This document shows positions 25,427-34,354 of a stretch of 64,000 bases of DNA, piece by piece. Position 1 is the stretch's first letter. Every line of letters begins with the position of its first letter. A program made the position numbers and the translations under genes. The DNA comes from Saprospiraceae bacterium (GTDB lineage Bacteria; Bacteroidota; Bacteroidia; Chitinophagales; Saprospiraceae). The stretch is from NCBI GenBank assembly GCA_019638455.1, contig JAHBTU010000002.1:654501-718500 (forward strand), read 5' to 3'. Under the pieces are notes generated by a model. That model had not been told where the DNA came from. It worked only from the letters and a program-made list of their open reading frames with translations, and did not search any database.

Positions 25427-26223
25427 AAAATTTGAAGTCCCCCAAGAGGGGTGTGATTGACATATTTGGCGCCATTTGGAGAGAATGCAGCTTGGACACC
25501 CCATCTAAAATTCTTTATTGGCTCGCCTATCTTTTGAATAATAGGTTTGCCTATGCCCTCTGGAGATAGTAGGAAAGTATAGTATTCAGCGGTATTATAT
25601 CGTGGTATCAAAATCCACCAATCCCTGCCATTGCCATGTCGTACAGCCGTCAGCATATCGCAAAAAGTATCGTGATAAACAAAGTTATTCTTTGATAGTA
25701 CTGCCCCAAACCCATCATCCCCAGAAATATCAACAATTGAGTAAAGTAAATCTAGTATGTATTCGCGTGAGATAGTATCTGATTTTCTTAAATGCAATAA
25801 AACATACTGATTGGGCATATCAGGAAAAGGAAGAATCAAGACACCCTGATGCGTTGAGTATCCGTATGGATATATGTTTGATTTACATTCCTGTTGAAAC
25901 GATAATCCACCAGCGTTTATATCGTCTCCGTTATTCATTTTTTTGTGGTTTTTATTTATTATTTCACATCCATTTGTATAAAACAACAATTTACCCGCGC
26001 TATCAGAAATAGCTGCGTTAGCATTTAACTTAACACCGATATCAAAATAATAGTATTCCGTGGGTTTTGCATTAAAATCAACCAAGGTGCCATTGTATTT
26101 GGGATTAGGGAAATTTATATCGGCAGGGTAGCCTAAGACCCAATTATAGTCAAATTTTATTTGCGCGGTAGCCATATTTTGGCCCATCACTAACAGCAAA
26201 CAAAAAAGTGTTTCAAGTTTCAT
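25427..26223 (-). pseudogene. T9SS protein, N-terminal part cut off by IS1
   Basis: The 5' portion of a gene that without the IS would encode 510 residues (1,533 bp, an exact multiple of three after removing the element and one target copy). It starts at 26223 with a signal peptide (LFCLLLVMGQNMATAQ). Visible repeats include FDIGVKLNANAAISDSAGK, LLFYTNGCEIINKNHKK, THQGVLILPFPDMPNQY and AFSPNGAKYVNHT, suggesting a beta-propeller-like surface protein. A truncated exported protein without the sorting domain would be made from this part. Confidence 0.88.
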
Positions 26224-26245
26224 TGTCGTTAAATTAAAAGGAACA

Positions 26246-26289
26246 CCACTAGTCACAGCCTATCCCACGGGACATGCTATGACTAGTGG
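26246..26289 (-). terminator. Hairpin 3' of the beta-helix T9SS gene
   Basis: Perfect 10-bp arms CCACTAGTCA (26246-26255) and TGACTAGTGG (26280-26289). On the minus strand the second arm is followed by TGTTCCTTTTAATTT. It lies between two genes on the minus strand, 12 bases after the stop of the upstream one. Confidence 0.5.
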
Positions 26290-26301
26290 GTTCAGTTAAA
26301 C

Positions 26302-29058
26302 TTAGTGAGCGATGCTGATTTTGGTGGTCGCAAAATCACCGGACAAAAATTGGCAGTTAAGAAGGTACAGGCCCTGCGAGAGCTTGCCCGTGCCAATCCG
26401 CAAAGAAGAGCTGCTTATGTTGCCCTCTCGAACGATTCGCCCCGACATGTCCCTCAATTGCCAGCGCCCCGTCGTGTTGGCGGGGAACAGCACCTCTATC
26501 TGCCCGTCGGCAGGATTGGGCATCACCCTGATTCCAACAGGCGTTTTTGTCTCCGATGCCGCGAGCGGGCGGCTGCCGCAGTTCTCATCCCAGTCCTTGT
26601 CCAAATAGTCCACGCCCTCCTCGTGCGCCAGCCACAGCGGGGCGCGACGGACGCTGATGCCACCGATTGCCGGGCACTGCGTCGCAATGTCGCGCAGCGT
26701 ACCGTAATCGCTTTCCTCAAGAGAATCTCCCCGAGCGTGACGAATCGCGATGACAAGGATGTCTTTGAGGTTTTTTTCATAGTCCTGCGTGTCGGGCAGG
26801 CTTTGTGCATAAGTGAGGGCTGATTGCAGGGCGGGCAACACGGTCGAGTCTGCTTGTTCGCGCCATTGCTGCAAACTGTCGGCAGCCACCGCGAGCAGGT
26901 CAAAAACATCGGCACGCTGTTGGGCAATCTGAGTGTCGAAAAATGTGGTGTCCTGAGCCTGCAACTCGTCGAGGATTGCGATGCTGTCGAGCAATGCCTG
27001 AAAATGGTTGCCAGTGTTGGCAAACGCGGCATTGAGGCTGTTGGGGAGCGAGTATGCCTGGTCAAACAGGTGTTCGGCATGCGCAAACCGCCACGGCGAG
27101 GTTTCGGCGGTTTCGTTCGCGCTCAGGTAGTTGGCCGCAGTCGGCTCTTCCGAAACGATTTCGGCGTGGCGCATCAGCTTGTAAAGCAACAACCTGCGGG
27201 TGTCCCAGTTGTCGGTCTCGGCGCTCGGAAACGTGGTACTGTCCAAAAACGCCCACTCCTTTTCTGTGATGACCACACCACCTATGCCACAAATGTTATT
27301 AGAACCTTCGAGTGAGAAGAACCATCCACTAGTAGGAAGGACAGTAATAGGTTTGTCATCTGGAATAGTATTGTCATCGTCATAAAAGAAGAGAAATCCG
27401 GGGTTCCCACCTTGATATTCCGCGCCACGGTTGACATAAGTGGAGCCAACCCATCTGTTCTCGAAGCGGTCTTGGTCTGGCAGGGAGGCATCCGACCTGC
27501 AATACAGCCCATAGCCGGCATCGCCAATCAGGTTCCTCACAAGGCGTGTGTTGCCCAGACTGCCCCCGCAAAAAAGGTTGTGATGATTTTCCTCAAGGCG
27601 GTTTTCGCAAACCCAGAGCGAAAACGGGTTGTTTGACAGTTGAATGCCCGCCTTTAAGAAGGATTTGCCGTTGCTGTCATCCAACTTCGACCAAATATCA
27701 TTGTCAATGATAAAATTGTTCGAGCCCATCAGGTCTTGAGCGATGATGCCGAGGGAGCGCAATGCCGCGATAGTCGCTGTAGGAGGCACGGAGGGCTTCC
27801 AAGAGAGGAGGTTCTTGTCAATCACGTTGTAGTTGTTGCCTTTTCCCGCGATGCGGATACCATGTATGCGCGGCCAGGTTCGAGTTACCTCGATGGAATT
27901 GGCGCTGATTTCCGCAGCATCGAAAGCGTCCACCTTGCCCAACACGTCTATGACCAGCATGGAGTCTTTTGGGTGCCCGCCATCAACGACAAACGAGTTT
28001 TGACGTATCAGGGTGTTGGTCGTTTCGGGCCCGCTCGGCGGTCGTTCCACAAAAATCCCGCTGATGGTCTTCGCGCCATTCAAATGAAAAATGTTGTTGG
28101 TCACCCGAATCGGGCTGGTCAGGTTGATGCTCTTGATGCAATTGATGCCGTAGCGTTGAGGGCTGTTGAACCTAGCCCCGCTCACCGAAAGGCCGCGCGT
28201 GCTTCTCGAAAGAATAGAAGAAGTGTAAGCATTGAAAAACACGCAGTTTTGATTGCCAGCCCCTCCTACCGCTACGGTTGAGTTGTTGGTAAAAATATCA
28301 GTGCCGCTATATGCATCACCAGCCGTGGCATCGTAAGCATTGTTGTTGAAGCTACAATTGGCAATCGTCATGGTCGCGTTGTTGACGTAAATCCCGCGCC
28401 GATAGCCGGATATTTCATTGCGAGCGCTGGCGTTGGAAGCTATATCTACTTTGGCGACACCGAACACCATGCCCATCCACAACAGGGAGCCCTCGTAAGT
28501 GACGCCGGGTGGCGGAGGCAGAATAGGCCCGATGTCCCGCTTTATCACATTGCCCGCAAACACGGCAGGGCGAAACAGTCCCGGGCCTATGAAGTAAATG
28601 CCCATCATGTTGTCGTAAAGGAAATTGCCCGAGAGGATGGAACCGGCAATATTCGCGTTGCTCGTGAAATGAAGAGCTATCCAAGCATCCTCTATTCTTG
28701 CGCCGACCATCTCAATGCTCGCCCCATTCTGTATTCTTATGCCGCCCCACATCGAAAGAGCCGAGCAGCCCAGCATTTGTGTGCCGCTCCCAATGGAAGC
28801 GACCACGCCGCTTCCCTGCGCGACAATCCTTGCCCCGGGACTCATAAGGAACGTCAGCCCGTTCAGCGTGGTGGACTGGTCTATGGTGAGCACCCCGGTC
28901 ACGTTGAGTGTCGTCCCGGAGGGCCAAGTGCCGCCTCCGGGAAAAATGTCGGATACGTTTTCACTGCCGATAGTGACATCTATGGCGTAACCGCAGAATG
29001 TGCCTTGTGCCGCCAAATCTTGACGCAGACTCGGCAAGAAAAACATTATGGCAGCCAT
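26302..29058 (-). CDS. Large parallel beta-helix protein with T9SS sorting domain
   Basis: About 918 residues from the chosen ATG at 29058; the next in-frame ATG (29046) starts MFFLPSLRQDLAAQ, a plausible signal peptide end. Residues up to about 560 contain right-handed beta-helix repeats of the Pectate-lyase/NosD kind, rich in Asn and Gly (AISANSIEVTRTWPRIHGI, NFIIDNDIWSK, RNLIGDAGYGLYC). A helical region follows (about 640-820), then a T9SS sorting domain (VMPNPADGQIEVLF, WQLRDMSGRIVREG). It is probably a surface adhesin or polysaccharide-active protein. The gene end is 12 bases before a hairpin. Confidence 0.85.
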   Translation of the reverse strand: MAAIMFFLPSLRQDLAAQGTFCGYAIDVTIGSENVSDIFPGGGTWPSGTTLNVTGVLTIDQSTTLNGLTFLMSPGARIVAQGSGVVASIGSGTQMLGCSALSMWGGIRIQNGASIEMVGARIEDAWIALHFTSNANIAGSILSGNFLYDNMMGIYFIGPGLFRPAVFAGNVIKRDIGPILPPPPGVTYEGSLLWMGMVFGVAKVDIASNASARNEISGYRRGIYVNNATMTIANCSFNNNAYDATAGDAYSGTDIFTNNSTVAVGGAGNQNCVFFNAYTSSILSRSTRGLSVSGARFNSPQRYGINCIKSINLTSPIRVTNNIFHLNGAKTISGIFVERPPSGPETTNTLIRQNSFVVDGGHPKDSMLVIDVLGKVDAFDAAEISANSIEVTRTWPRIHGIRIAGKGNNYNVIDKNLLSWKPSVPPTATIAALRSLGIIAQDLMGSNNFIIDNDIWSKLDDSNGKSFLKAGIQLSNNPFSLWVCENRLEENHHNLFCGGSLGNTRLVRNLIGDAGYGLYCRSDASLPDQDRFENRWVGSTYVNRGAEYQGGNPGFLFFYDDDNTIPDDKPITVLPTSGWFFSLEGSNNICGIGGVVITEKEWAFLDSTTFPSAETDNWDTRRLLLYKLMRHAEIVSEEPTAANYLSANETAETSPWRFAHAEHLFDQAYSLPNSLNAAFANTGNHFQALLDSIAILDELQAQDTTFFDTQIAQQRADVFDLLAVAADSLQQWREQADSTVLPALQSALTYAQSLPDTQDYEKNLKDILVIAIRHARGDSLEESDYGTLRDIATQCPAIGGISVRRAPLWLAHEEGVDYLDKDWDENCGSRPLAASETKTPVGIRVMPNPADGQIEVLFPANTTGRWQLRDMSGRIVREGNISSSSLRIGTGKLSQGLYLLNCQFLSGDFATTKISIAH

Positions 29059-29498
29059 CAGAATATAGTTTGAAAAAAGCGGGGCAAAAATTTGCCCGCG
29101 TGTGTGTGTGTAGATGGACGGGTTCGAAATAGACTGTTCATTTTTTTTGACTGTTTTTGATGAAACAATGAGAGCGAGGTTCATCGCGTGTGCGATGAGG
29201 GGGTATATTCACGACAACACAGCAAGGAATACGGGAAGGATTAAATAGGAGAGAGCAGGCCTGCCCGGTATCGCGCCCGTGCGCACGCTCGAAGACGCAA
29301 CACCCTTGCAAATGTCGGCAAGCCGACGGTGAGAAGCAAGGGGGGGGGGGCGGAAAAATTAACATTGGGCAAGAGGGTCGGCACGACTGGGTTAGCGTCG
29401 CTTACCTGCTAGATTCGACCGCTACATCTTGAAAAGCCGCAGTTGCTGGGTTTGTGCCAGAAATGGCAGGGTGAAATATTTTCGAATCTTGAGTCAAA
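29059..29498. repeat. Gene-free stretch with REP-like repeat copy 2 and a G11 tract
   Basis: Bases 29316-29480 repeat the 20.3-kb element (GTCGGCAAGCCGAC, GAAGCAAGGG, AACATTGGG, GCCAGAAATGGCAGGGTG). Within it is an unbroken run of eleven G (29340-29350), prone to slippage. The left part (29059-29300) contains the leader of the beta-helix gene and no other supported feature. Confidence 0.6.
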
Positions 29499-29957
29499 CT
29501 ACTTTTTCACCCTCGCCCTTCCCTCTGTCGACAATGCAAGTTTTTCATTCCGAACCATCGTCTTGATGTACTCCACCCGGCGGAAACGCAGCGCCGACCA
29601 GTCGTCGTCAATGGCGACTTGGCGGACACCCTCAAAACCCAACATGCCCAATGCTGCCCAGCCTGTATCGCGATTGAACTCGCAGTTATACCTCTTCGAG
29701 GTGCTTTTCGGATAAGCAAACCATACGAGGGCGTCGCCTACGGTTTTGGCGGCGATTTGAGCCGCAAGCATATCCACCTCGTTTTGTTTGGTCACGAAAG
29801 CCAGCGCAAATTGGATTTTTTCAGCCTTCGCCACGTCGGTCTGGATTTTTGTCAAACCCTTCATCGCGTCGAGGTTGGGTTGAAAGCTCGCCGGATGGTT
29901 GACCACCAAAATTTCGGATTGGCCCTTAAAATTCATTTTTTTGAAAACGTCGTCCAT
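29499..29957 (-). CDS. DUF3052-like protein
   Basis: A 152-residue soluble protein. SEILVVNHPASFQPNLD, then KIQFALAFVTKQNEVDML, DALVWFAYPKSTSK and DDDWSALRFRRVEYI follow the pattern of DUF3052 proteins (hydrophobic strand, W-x-A-x-P-K, D-x-x-W-S-x-L). It ends in a basic tail. No function is established for the family. The ATG at 29957 starts MDDVFKKMNFKG. An inverted-repeat cluster and an R1 copy lie upstream. Confidence 0.7.
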   Translation of the reverse strand: MDDVFKKMNFKGQSEILVVNHPASFQPNLDAMKGLTKIQTDVAKAEKIQFALAFVTKQNEVDMLAAQIAAKTVGDALVWFAYPKSTSKRYNCEFNRDTGWAALGMLGFEGVRQVAIDDDWSALRFRRVEYIKTMVRNEKLALSTEGRARVKK

Positions 29958-30009
29958 GAGCGGGTTTTTGTTCGATTGTATGTCAGCCTTTCTCGCTTTG
30001 GTGGGTTCT

Positions 30010-30094
30010 GAGGTGTCGTCCCGGAAGAATGGAGGGGTGACATCTCAAAAACAGGCCGAGATGTCACCTTTTTCGTTCCTCAAAAGATGACACC
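30010..30094. repeat. Nested inverted repeat upstream of the DUF3052-like gene
   Basis: An inner perfect pair GGTGACATCTC (30036-30046) and GAGATGTCACC (30058-30068) sits inside an outer pair GAGGTGTC (30010-30017) and GACACCTC (30087-30094). The inner right arm is followed by five Ts on the plus strand, but no plus-strand gene ends here, so a terminator role is doubtful. Confidence 0.55.
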
Positions 30095-30148
30095 TCTTAC
30101 AAACCGAGAATGGCTGATTGTACGTTTCGGGCAAATATGGTGCAAATT

Positions 30149-30285
30149 ATACCTTGATTCGCTGGGATTTGTCAGTTCAATATGCTCGCTCTCCCTGATT
30201 TTGAACAGGTTGCGCTTTTAGCCATGCCCAAAACCTAACGACGCGAAGTATAGCAATACCCAAAACCTAACGGCGCGAAGTATAA
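30149..30285 (+). repeat. Dispersed repeat R1, copy 3, with duplicated tail
   Basis: ATACCTTGATTCGCTGGGAT, then ATGCTCGCTCTCCCTGATTT and ATGCCCAAAACCTAACG in R1 order. The last 31 bases (CCAAAACCTAACGGCGCGAA type) occur twice in tandem at 30227-30285. The remaining stretch to 30338 holds only the end of purA's flank. Confidence 0.75.
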
Positions 30286-30338
30286 AACCATTAACCGGAG
30301 ATGGCATTAGAGCAATGGATTCGGCAGAATCCTCTTTC

Positions 30339-31607
30339 TCACCGCACTATCAGTTTTTCCCGCTCTGGCCCCGTCGAAATCATTTTGATGGGTACCCCCA
30401 GGTAACGCTCCAAATCATTCAGGTAGGCGCGAGTTTCGGCTGGCAAGCTTTCAAAAGTAGCAGCCGACTCCAGCGTGGCGTTCCAGCCCTTGTAAGTTTT
30501 GAACAAGGGTTCGACGGCGGTCTGGCAAAGGTCGAACGGCAAGTTCTGTTGCTCTTTTCCGGCATAGCGGTAGTGAGTGGCGGCCTTTATTTCGGAAAAT
30601 ATATTGAGCACATCAATCTTCGTCATGCACAGTTCCGTCACGCCGTTGAGCAAGATAGTGTAGCGCAGCTGTGGCAGGTCAATCCAGCCACAACGCCGCG
30701 CCCGACCCGTAGTGGAGCCAAATTCCTGACCTTCCTGCCGCAGCATCTCGCCAATCTCATTGTCCTGTTCGGTCGGGAACGGGCCGCCGCCCACGCGGGT
30801 GCAGTACGCTTTGGTGATGCCAATGACCCGACCAATGTGCTGCGGCGCAACGCCCAGCCCCGTGCAAACCCCAGCCGTAATCGTATTGCTGGAAGTGACG
30901 AAAGGGTAGGTGCCATAATCAATATCGAGCATGGAGCCTTGCGCTCCTTCGGCCAGTATTTTTTTTCCGGCAGCGAGCGCCTCGTTGATGTAGTATTCGC
31001 CATCCACGAAGGGCAAAGCGCGGAGCGTGTTGAGGCTTTCAAACCATGCCTCTTCTTCCTTTTCCAAATCAAATGGCACTTTGGGGTAAATTTTCAATAG
31101 TTCCAAGTGTTTGGTTTTCAGCATTTCATAATGCTCTCGAAAATTAGGGGACTCAATGTCGCCTGCCCGTAGGCCGTTGCGCCCGGTTTTGTCCATGTAG
31201 GTAGGGCCGATGCCTTTGAGGGTGGAGCCTATTTTTGCAACGCCTTTGTGCGCCTCGCTGGCCGCGTCGAGCCAGCGATGGGTGGGCAATATGAGATGCG
31301 CCTTGCGTGCGATGAGCAATCGGCTATGGAACCGAACGTTGCTCTGCTCCAACGAGCGCAACTCACGCTGAAACACCAATGGGTCAAGCACTACGCCATT
31401 GCCGATGAGATTCACCAAATCTGCTCTAAATATGCCGGAAGGGACAGTGTGCAGCACATACTTGTTGCCACCGAATTTGAGGGTGTGGCCAGCATTGGGC
31501 CCTCCCTGAAAACGCGCCACGATGTCGTAATCGTTGGCGAGAAAATCCACTATTTTGCCTTTGCCTTCGTCGCCCCACTGAAGGCCCAAAATGACATCTA
31601 TCTTCAT
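30339..31607 (-). CDS. purA: Adenylosuccinate synthetase
   Basis: Makes adenylosuccinate from IMP, aspartate and GTP, the first committed step to AMP. From the ATG at 31607 it has 422 residues, normal for the family; the in-frame ATG upstream adds 13 residues without homology. The GTP-binding P-loop LQWGDEGKGKIVD and the catalytic Asp13/His41 region (GPNAGHTLKFG) are present, as are GPTYMDKTGRNGLRAGDI, EGAQGSMLDIDYGTYPFVTSSN-type switch sequence and TGRARRCGWIDL. A -7 box TACTTTTG lies at 31673-31666. Confidence 0.97.
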   Translation of the reverse strand: MKIDVILGLQWGDEGKGKIVDFLANDYDIVARFQGGPNAGHTLKFGGNKYVLHTVPSGIFRADLVNLIGNGVVLDPLVFQRELRSLEQSNVRFHSRLLIARKAHLILPTHRWLDAASEAHKGVAKIGSTLKGIGPTYMDKTGRNGLRAGDIESPNFREHYEMLKTKHLELLKIYPKVPFDLEKEEEAWFESLNTLRALPFVDGEYYINEALAAGKKILAEGAQGSMLDIDYGTYPFVTSSNTITAGVCTGLGVAPQHIGRVIGITKAYCTRVGGGPFPTEQDNEIGEMLRQEGQEFGSTTGRARRCGWIDLPQLRYTILLNGVTELCMTKIDVLNIFSEIKAATHYRYAGKEQQNLPFDLCQTAVEPLFKTYKGWNATLESAATFESLPAETRAYLNDLERYLGVPIKMISTGPEREKLIVR

Positions 31608-31665
31608 TGATAAAAAAGAAATTCCGGCTTCCGCACACACGGGCACCGGAGATGAAAAAGCGAGG

Positions 31666-31673
31666 CAAAAGTA
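31666..31673 (-). promoter_or_regulatory. -7 promoter box for purA
   Basis: TACTTTTG on the minus strand, 59 bases before the purA ATG, matching TAnnTTTG. No well-spaced TTTG was found upstream. Confidence 0.45.
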
Positions 31674-31731
31674 GGAAAGAAATCAGCCCTTGAATGCACA
31701 AAATGTGCCCAGCCGAAAAAGGGGTTGAAGG

Positions 31732-31846
31732 CACACTACTAGACATTTTCAAATTTGCCACGAAGTCGCAAAGGCGCAAAGCAAAATACTCATTGATTTG
31801 CCGCATTTTGTGCCTTTGCAGCACAAAAATAATGTCCAGAAGTGTG
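31732..31846 (+). mobile_element. MITE R3, copy 1
   Basis: A 115-bp element with 16-bp terminal inverted repeats (CACACTACTAGACATT; the other end reads CACACTTCTGGACATT in inverse orientation, two mismatches). It is flanked by the direct repeat GGTTGAAGG. The inside (GCCACGAAGTC, CAAAGCAAAATACTCATTG, GCCGCATTTTGTGCCTTTG) is nearly identical to 58504-58618. It has no coding capacity. Confidence 0.82.
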
Positions 31847-31853
31847 GGTTGAA

Positions 31854-31929
31854 GGGCATATTTCAAAATGCCGCACTTGCAAACCGGAATATCATTCCGC
31901 GATACGTTCGGCGACAATTTGAAATGCCC
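31854..31929 (+). repeat. Inverted-end repeat R4, copy 1
   Basis: Begins GGGCATATTTCAAAATG and ends ACAATTTGAAATGCCC, forming imperfect terminal inverted repeats. The inside GCACTTGCAAACCGGAAT and ATTCCGCGATACG matches the reverse complement of 42679-42775. Confidence 0.65.
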
Positions 31930-31935
31930 CCCATT

Positions 31936-32006
31936 TGAATCTGCCCATCGGCAAGGCGGGGACACCGATGATTATTCTGCATGATTTTCAAAAGATGGGG
32001 AAGTCA
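31936..32006 (+). repeat. Diverged partial copy of R2
   Basis: CTGCCCATCGGCAAGGCGGG, then GCATGATTTTCAAAAGATGG and CTCGTTCGG follow the inner part of R2 at about 70-75 percent by eye. Both R2 ends are missing. It forms the upstream flank of the DUF4271 gene. Confidence 0.5.
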
Positions 32007-32067
32007 CTCGTTCGGCCCAACTTTGTGCTTGGCGCGTGGAGACTTTCGGAAAGTGATGCCGCTGCCT

Positions 32068-32075
32068 TACCTTTG
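32068..32075 (+). promoter_or_regulatory. -7 box directly before the DUF4271 gene
   Basis: TACCTTTG ending four bases before the ATG at 32080. If used, the transcript would be leaderless or nearly so. No well-placed TTTG partner was found. Confidence 0.35.
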
Positions 32076-32079
32076 CCCC

Positions 32080-32997
32080 ATGATTCGGTTCGCACTTTGT
32101 TTGGCGTGTTGTCTTGCCCTCGTCGGCTGGTCGAAGGGGCAGGATTCGGCCAACCCGTTTGAACTGAAGCAACGCCTTGCCTTGCTGGCGCCCTCATCTC
32201 CACTCGACACCAATCCTTTCAACGTGAAGCCACACCGGGTGCCGGGCGCGGCGCTCGCGCTGGCAGAGAACACAACCAAGCCTTTCCGCCCTTCCTCCTT
32301 TTTACCTCGGCGCGGCGACACGCTGTCAGAACAAGCCTTGTTTTGGATATTGGTCGGGATATTCACGTATCTTACATTTAGCGTGGCTGCCAATCGGAAA
32401 GTGGTGGGGCGAGCGTGGAAGGGCTTTGTGAACGACAATGGCTTGGCGGTGGCACAAAGGGAAGCCTCGGGGTTTGTCGGCCTTGCGCCCTATTTCCTGC
32501 TCTACGGCAATTTTCTTCTCAACGCAGGGATGTTCATATTCCTGCTTGTGCGCAACTTTCGTCGGGAATCGTACAACAACTTGTTGTTCCTTGTGGTGTG
32601 CATATTGGCGGCAAGCGCCATCTTTCTTTCCAAACATTTTTTTTTGAATGTCGCTCGCTGGTTGTTTTCCGTGGAGAAAGAAATAGACCGTTACAATTTT
32701 CTCGTCATCATTTTCAACTGCGTGTTGGGGCTGTTTTTGGTGCCCTTCAATTTTTTGCTGGCCTTCTCCTCGGAAAGCAAGCTATTCGAAGGCTATTCGG
32801 AAGAATATCAGCAGTTTTTGCCGCTTTGGATATTGAGTTTGGTGGGTATTTTTTACCTCTACCGAGGGTTGCGGTCGCTTGCCATCGGCTCTAAAATTTT
32901 GGCTGACAACAAATTCCACTTTTTGTTGTACCTTTGTGCCGTCGAATTCGCGCCGCTCTTGCTCTTGGTAAAATTGGCGCTCATTCAGGCAAAATAG
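32080..32997 (+). CDS. DUF4271 domain membrane protein
   Basis: A 305-residue protein. It starts at 32080 with a signal-like segment (FALCLACCLALVGWSKGQ); the upstream in-frame codons only translate an R2-like remnant. After a soluble stretch (residues about 20-85) come six or more membrane segments with the DUF4271 pattern (FLLYGNFLLNAGMFIFLL, ILAASAIFLSKHFFLNV, EIDRYNFLVIIFNCVLG). Function unknown. In many Bacteroidota this gene sits just before a HemD-like gene, as here (115-bp gap). Confidence 0.85.
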   Translation: MIRFALCLACCLALVGWSKGQDSANPFELKQRLALLAPSSPLDTNPFNVKPHRVPGAALALAENTTKPFRPSSFLPRRGDTLSEQALFWILVGIFTYLTFSVAANRKVVGRAWKGFVNDNGLAVAQREASGFVGLAPYFLLYGNFLLNAGMFIFLLVRNFRRESYNNLLFLVVCILAASAIFLSKHFFLNVARWLFSVEKEIDRYNFLVIIFNCVLGLFLVPFNFLLAFSSESKLFEGYSEEYQQFLPLWILSLVGIFYLYRGLRSLAIGSKILADNKFHFLLYLCAVEFAPLLLLVKLALIQAK

Positions 32998-33111
32998 AGG
33001 TTCTGGGGTTTCAACTCGTTTTTTCAACGCGCTTAAACCTTGCAACCGCAAAGCATCGAACCCTTGCAGTCTCTTTTTCACCTGACAAATTTCACATAAA
33101 CACACTCCCGA

Positions 33112-33894
33112 ATGTCTGCAACCGCTGCACCTGTTCAAGGAGAGACCTTCAAAAAAGTCCACAACATCCTTATCTCCCAACCCAAACCTGCCCAAAGCGC
33201 TGTTTACGACGAGTTGTCCAAGCGGTTTGGCGTGCGAATTGATTTTGTGCCCTTTGTGACCGTAGAGGGTCTCACCGAAAAAGAATACCGGAAAAATCGC
33301 GTCTATCCGAACGACTACACCGCCATTGTTTTCACCAGCAAGAACGCAGTGGACCATTTCTTTCGCCTTTGCGGCGAGCTGCGCATCAAGATGTCGGAAG
33401 AGACCAAGTATTTCTGCGCCACCGAGACCATTGCCAACTACTTGCAAAAGTTCATCATGTTCCGCAAGCGGAAGGTCTTCAACGGCGTGAAATCCATCAC
33501 CGAACTGAAAGCCTACATCCTGCGCAACAAAGACGAAAAATTCTTTTTGCCCTGTAGCGACCAAGGCAACCCGGAGGTGATGCGCTATTTCAAGGAGCTA
33601 AAGGTGCCCATCCAAGAGGCTATCATGTATCGCACGGCCAACACGGATTTGAGCGACCTGAAAGACATCAAGTACGACATCATAGCGTTCTTTTCGGCGC
33701 TGGAAATCAAGTCCTTGTTCGAGCAATTTCCTGACTTCAAGCAAGAAGACCGCCGCATCTGCGTGTTTGGCCAAGCAGCCTTGAAAGCAGTGAGCGACCG
33801 CGGTATGACGGTCAACATCCAAGCTGGCACACCAGAAGCACCGTCCATTTCGGTGGCTTTGGAGAACTATTTAAAAGTGTCCAACAAAGCCTGA
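33112..33894 (+). CDS. hemD: Uroporphyrinogen-III synthase-like protein
   Basis: A 260-residue two-domain HemD fold that closes hydroxymethylbilane to uroporphyrinogen III in tetrapyrrole synthesis. Signatures by position are KKVHNILISQPKPAQSAVYD, DFVPFVTVEGL, YTAIVFTSKNAVDHFFRLCG, KYFCATETIANYLQKF, DEKFFLPCSDQGN, IMYRTANTDLSDL and ICVFGQAALKAV. HemD is poorly conserved, so the match rests on this motif order. A perfect palindromic terminator follows 33 bp after the stop. Confidence 0.85.
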   Translation: MSATAAPVQGETFKKVHNILISQPKPAQSAVYDELSKRFGVRIDFVPFVTVEGLTEKEYRKNRVYPNDYTAIVFTSKNAVDHFFRLCGELRIKMSEETKYFCATETIANYLQKFIMFRKRKVFNGVKSITELKAYILRNKDEKFFLPCSDQGNPEVMRYFKELKVPIQEAIMYRTANTDLSDLKDIKYDIIAFFSALEIKSLFEQFPDFKQEDRRICVFGQAALKAVSDRGMTVNIQAGTPEAPSISVALENYLKVSNKA

Positions 33895-33927
33895 TAGGTT
33901 TTTTAGGACATTGAAGATTGATATTTG

Positions 33928-33957
33928 TCGGGGCGACTTTTGCAAAAGTCGCCCCGA
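33928..33957 (+). terminator. Palindromic intrinsic terminator after hemD
   Basis: A 30-bp perfect palindrome (arms TCGGGGCGACTTTTG and its complement) followed by ATACTTTTTG. Confidence 0.8.
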
Positions 33958-33993
33958 TACTTTTTGTGGGCATATCCATGATAGATAATGTTC

Positions 33994-34169
33994 TGCCCAG
34001 ATTAAAGAGGATTTGAACCTGCCGGTTGGCAAGACAGGGATTTCCTTGATTGATTTGCATGATTTCCAAAGGATTGCGAGCACCGTTCGTTCAAAACCAC
34101 CTTGTCAGACCCTGTACTCAGGGGCTTGCCCGGCTAAGCAAAGCGGACGGGGCTGATTTGCGTTGACTA
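33994..34169 (+). repeat. Dispersed element R2, copy B, left flank of the SIR2/STAND island
   Basis: Begins TGCCCAGATTAAAGAGG and ends GCTGATTTGCGTTGACTA; nearly identical to copy A over its length and in the same orientation as copy C at 39479-39648. No target duplication is evident. Confidence 0.8.
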
Positions 34170-34354
34170 TCCAACCGTCCCTTTACGCGAATAAGGGCTT
34201 GAAACAAGGTGTTGAAAATGCGTGCTGTTCAGGCAGTTATTCCAAATCACCGCCTGAACAATGGATTGAATGTCAAACGCCAAAAACTATCAACTCTTAC
34301 TTCGCGTCGTTTTTCAAAAACCAATTTTCCAAGCACGCTTTTTGCACGCTGTAA

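Noticed and set aside
30058..30074. Plus-strand intrinsic terminator at the nested hairpin
   Set aside because: No plus-strand gene ends upstream; the T-run is short, so it is listed only as a repeat.
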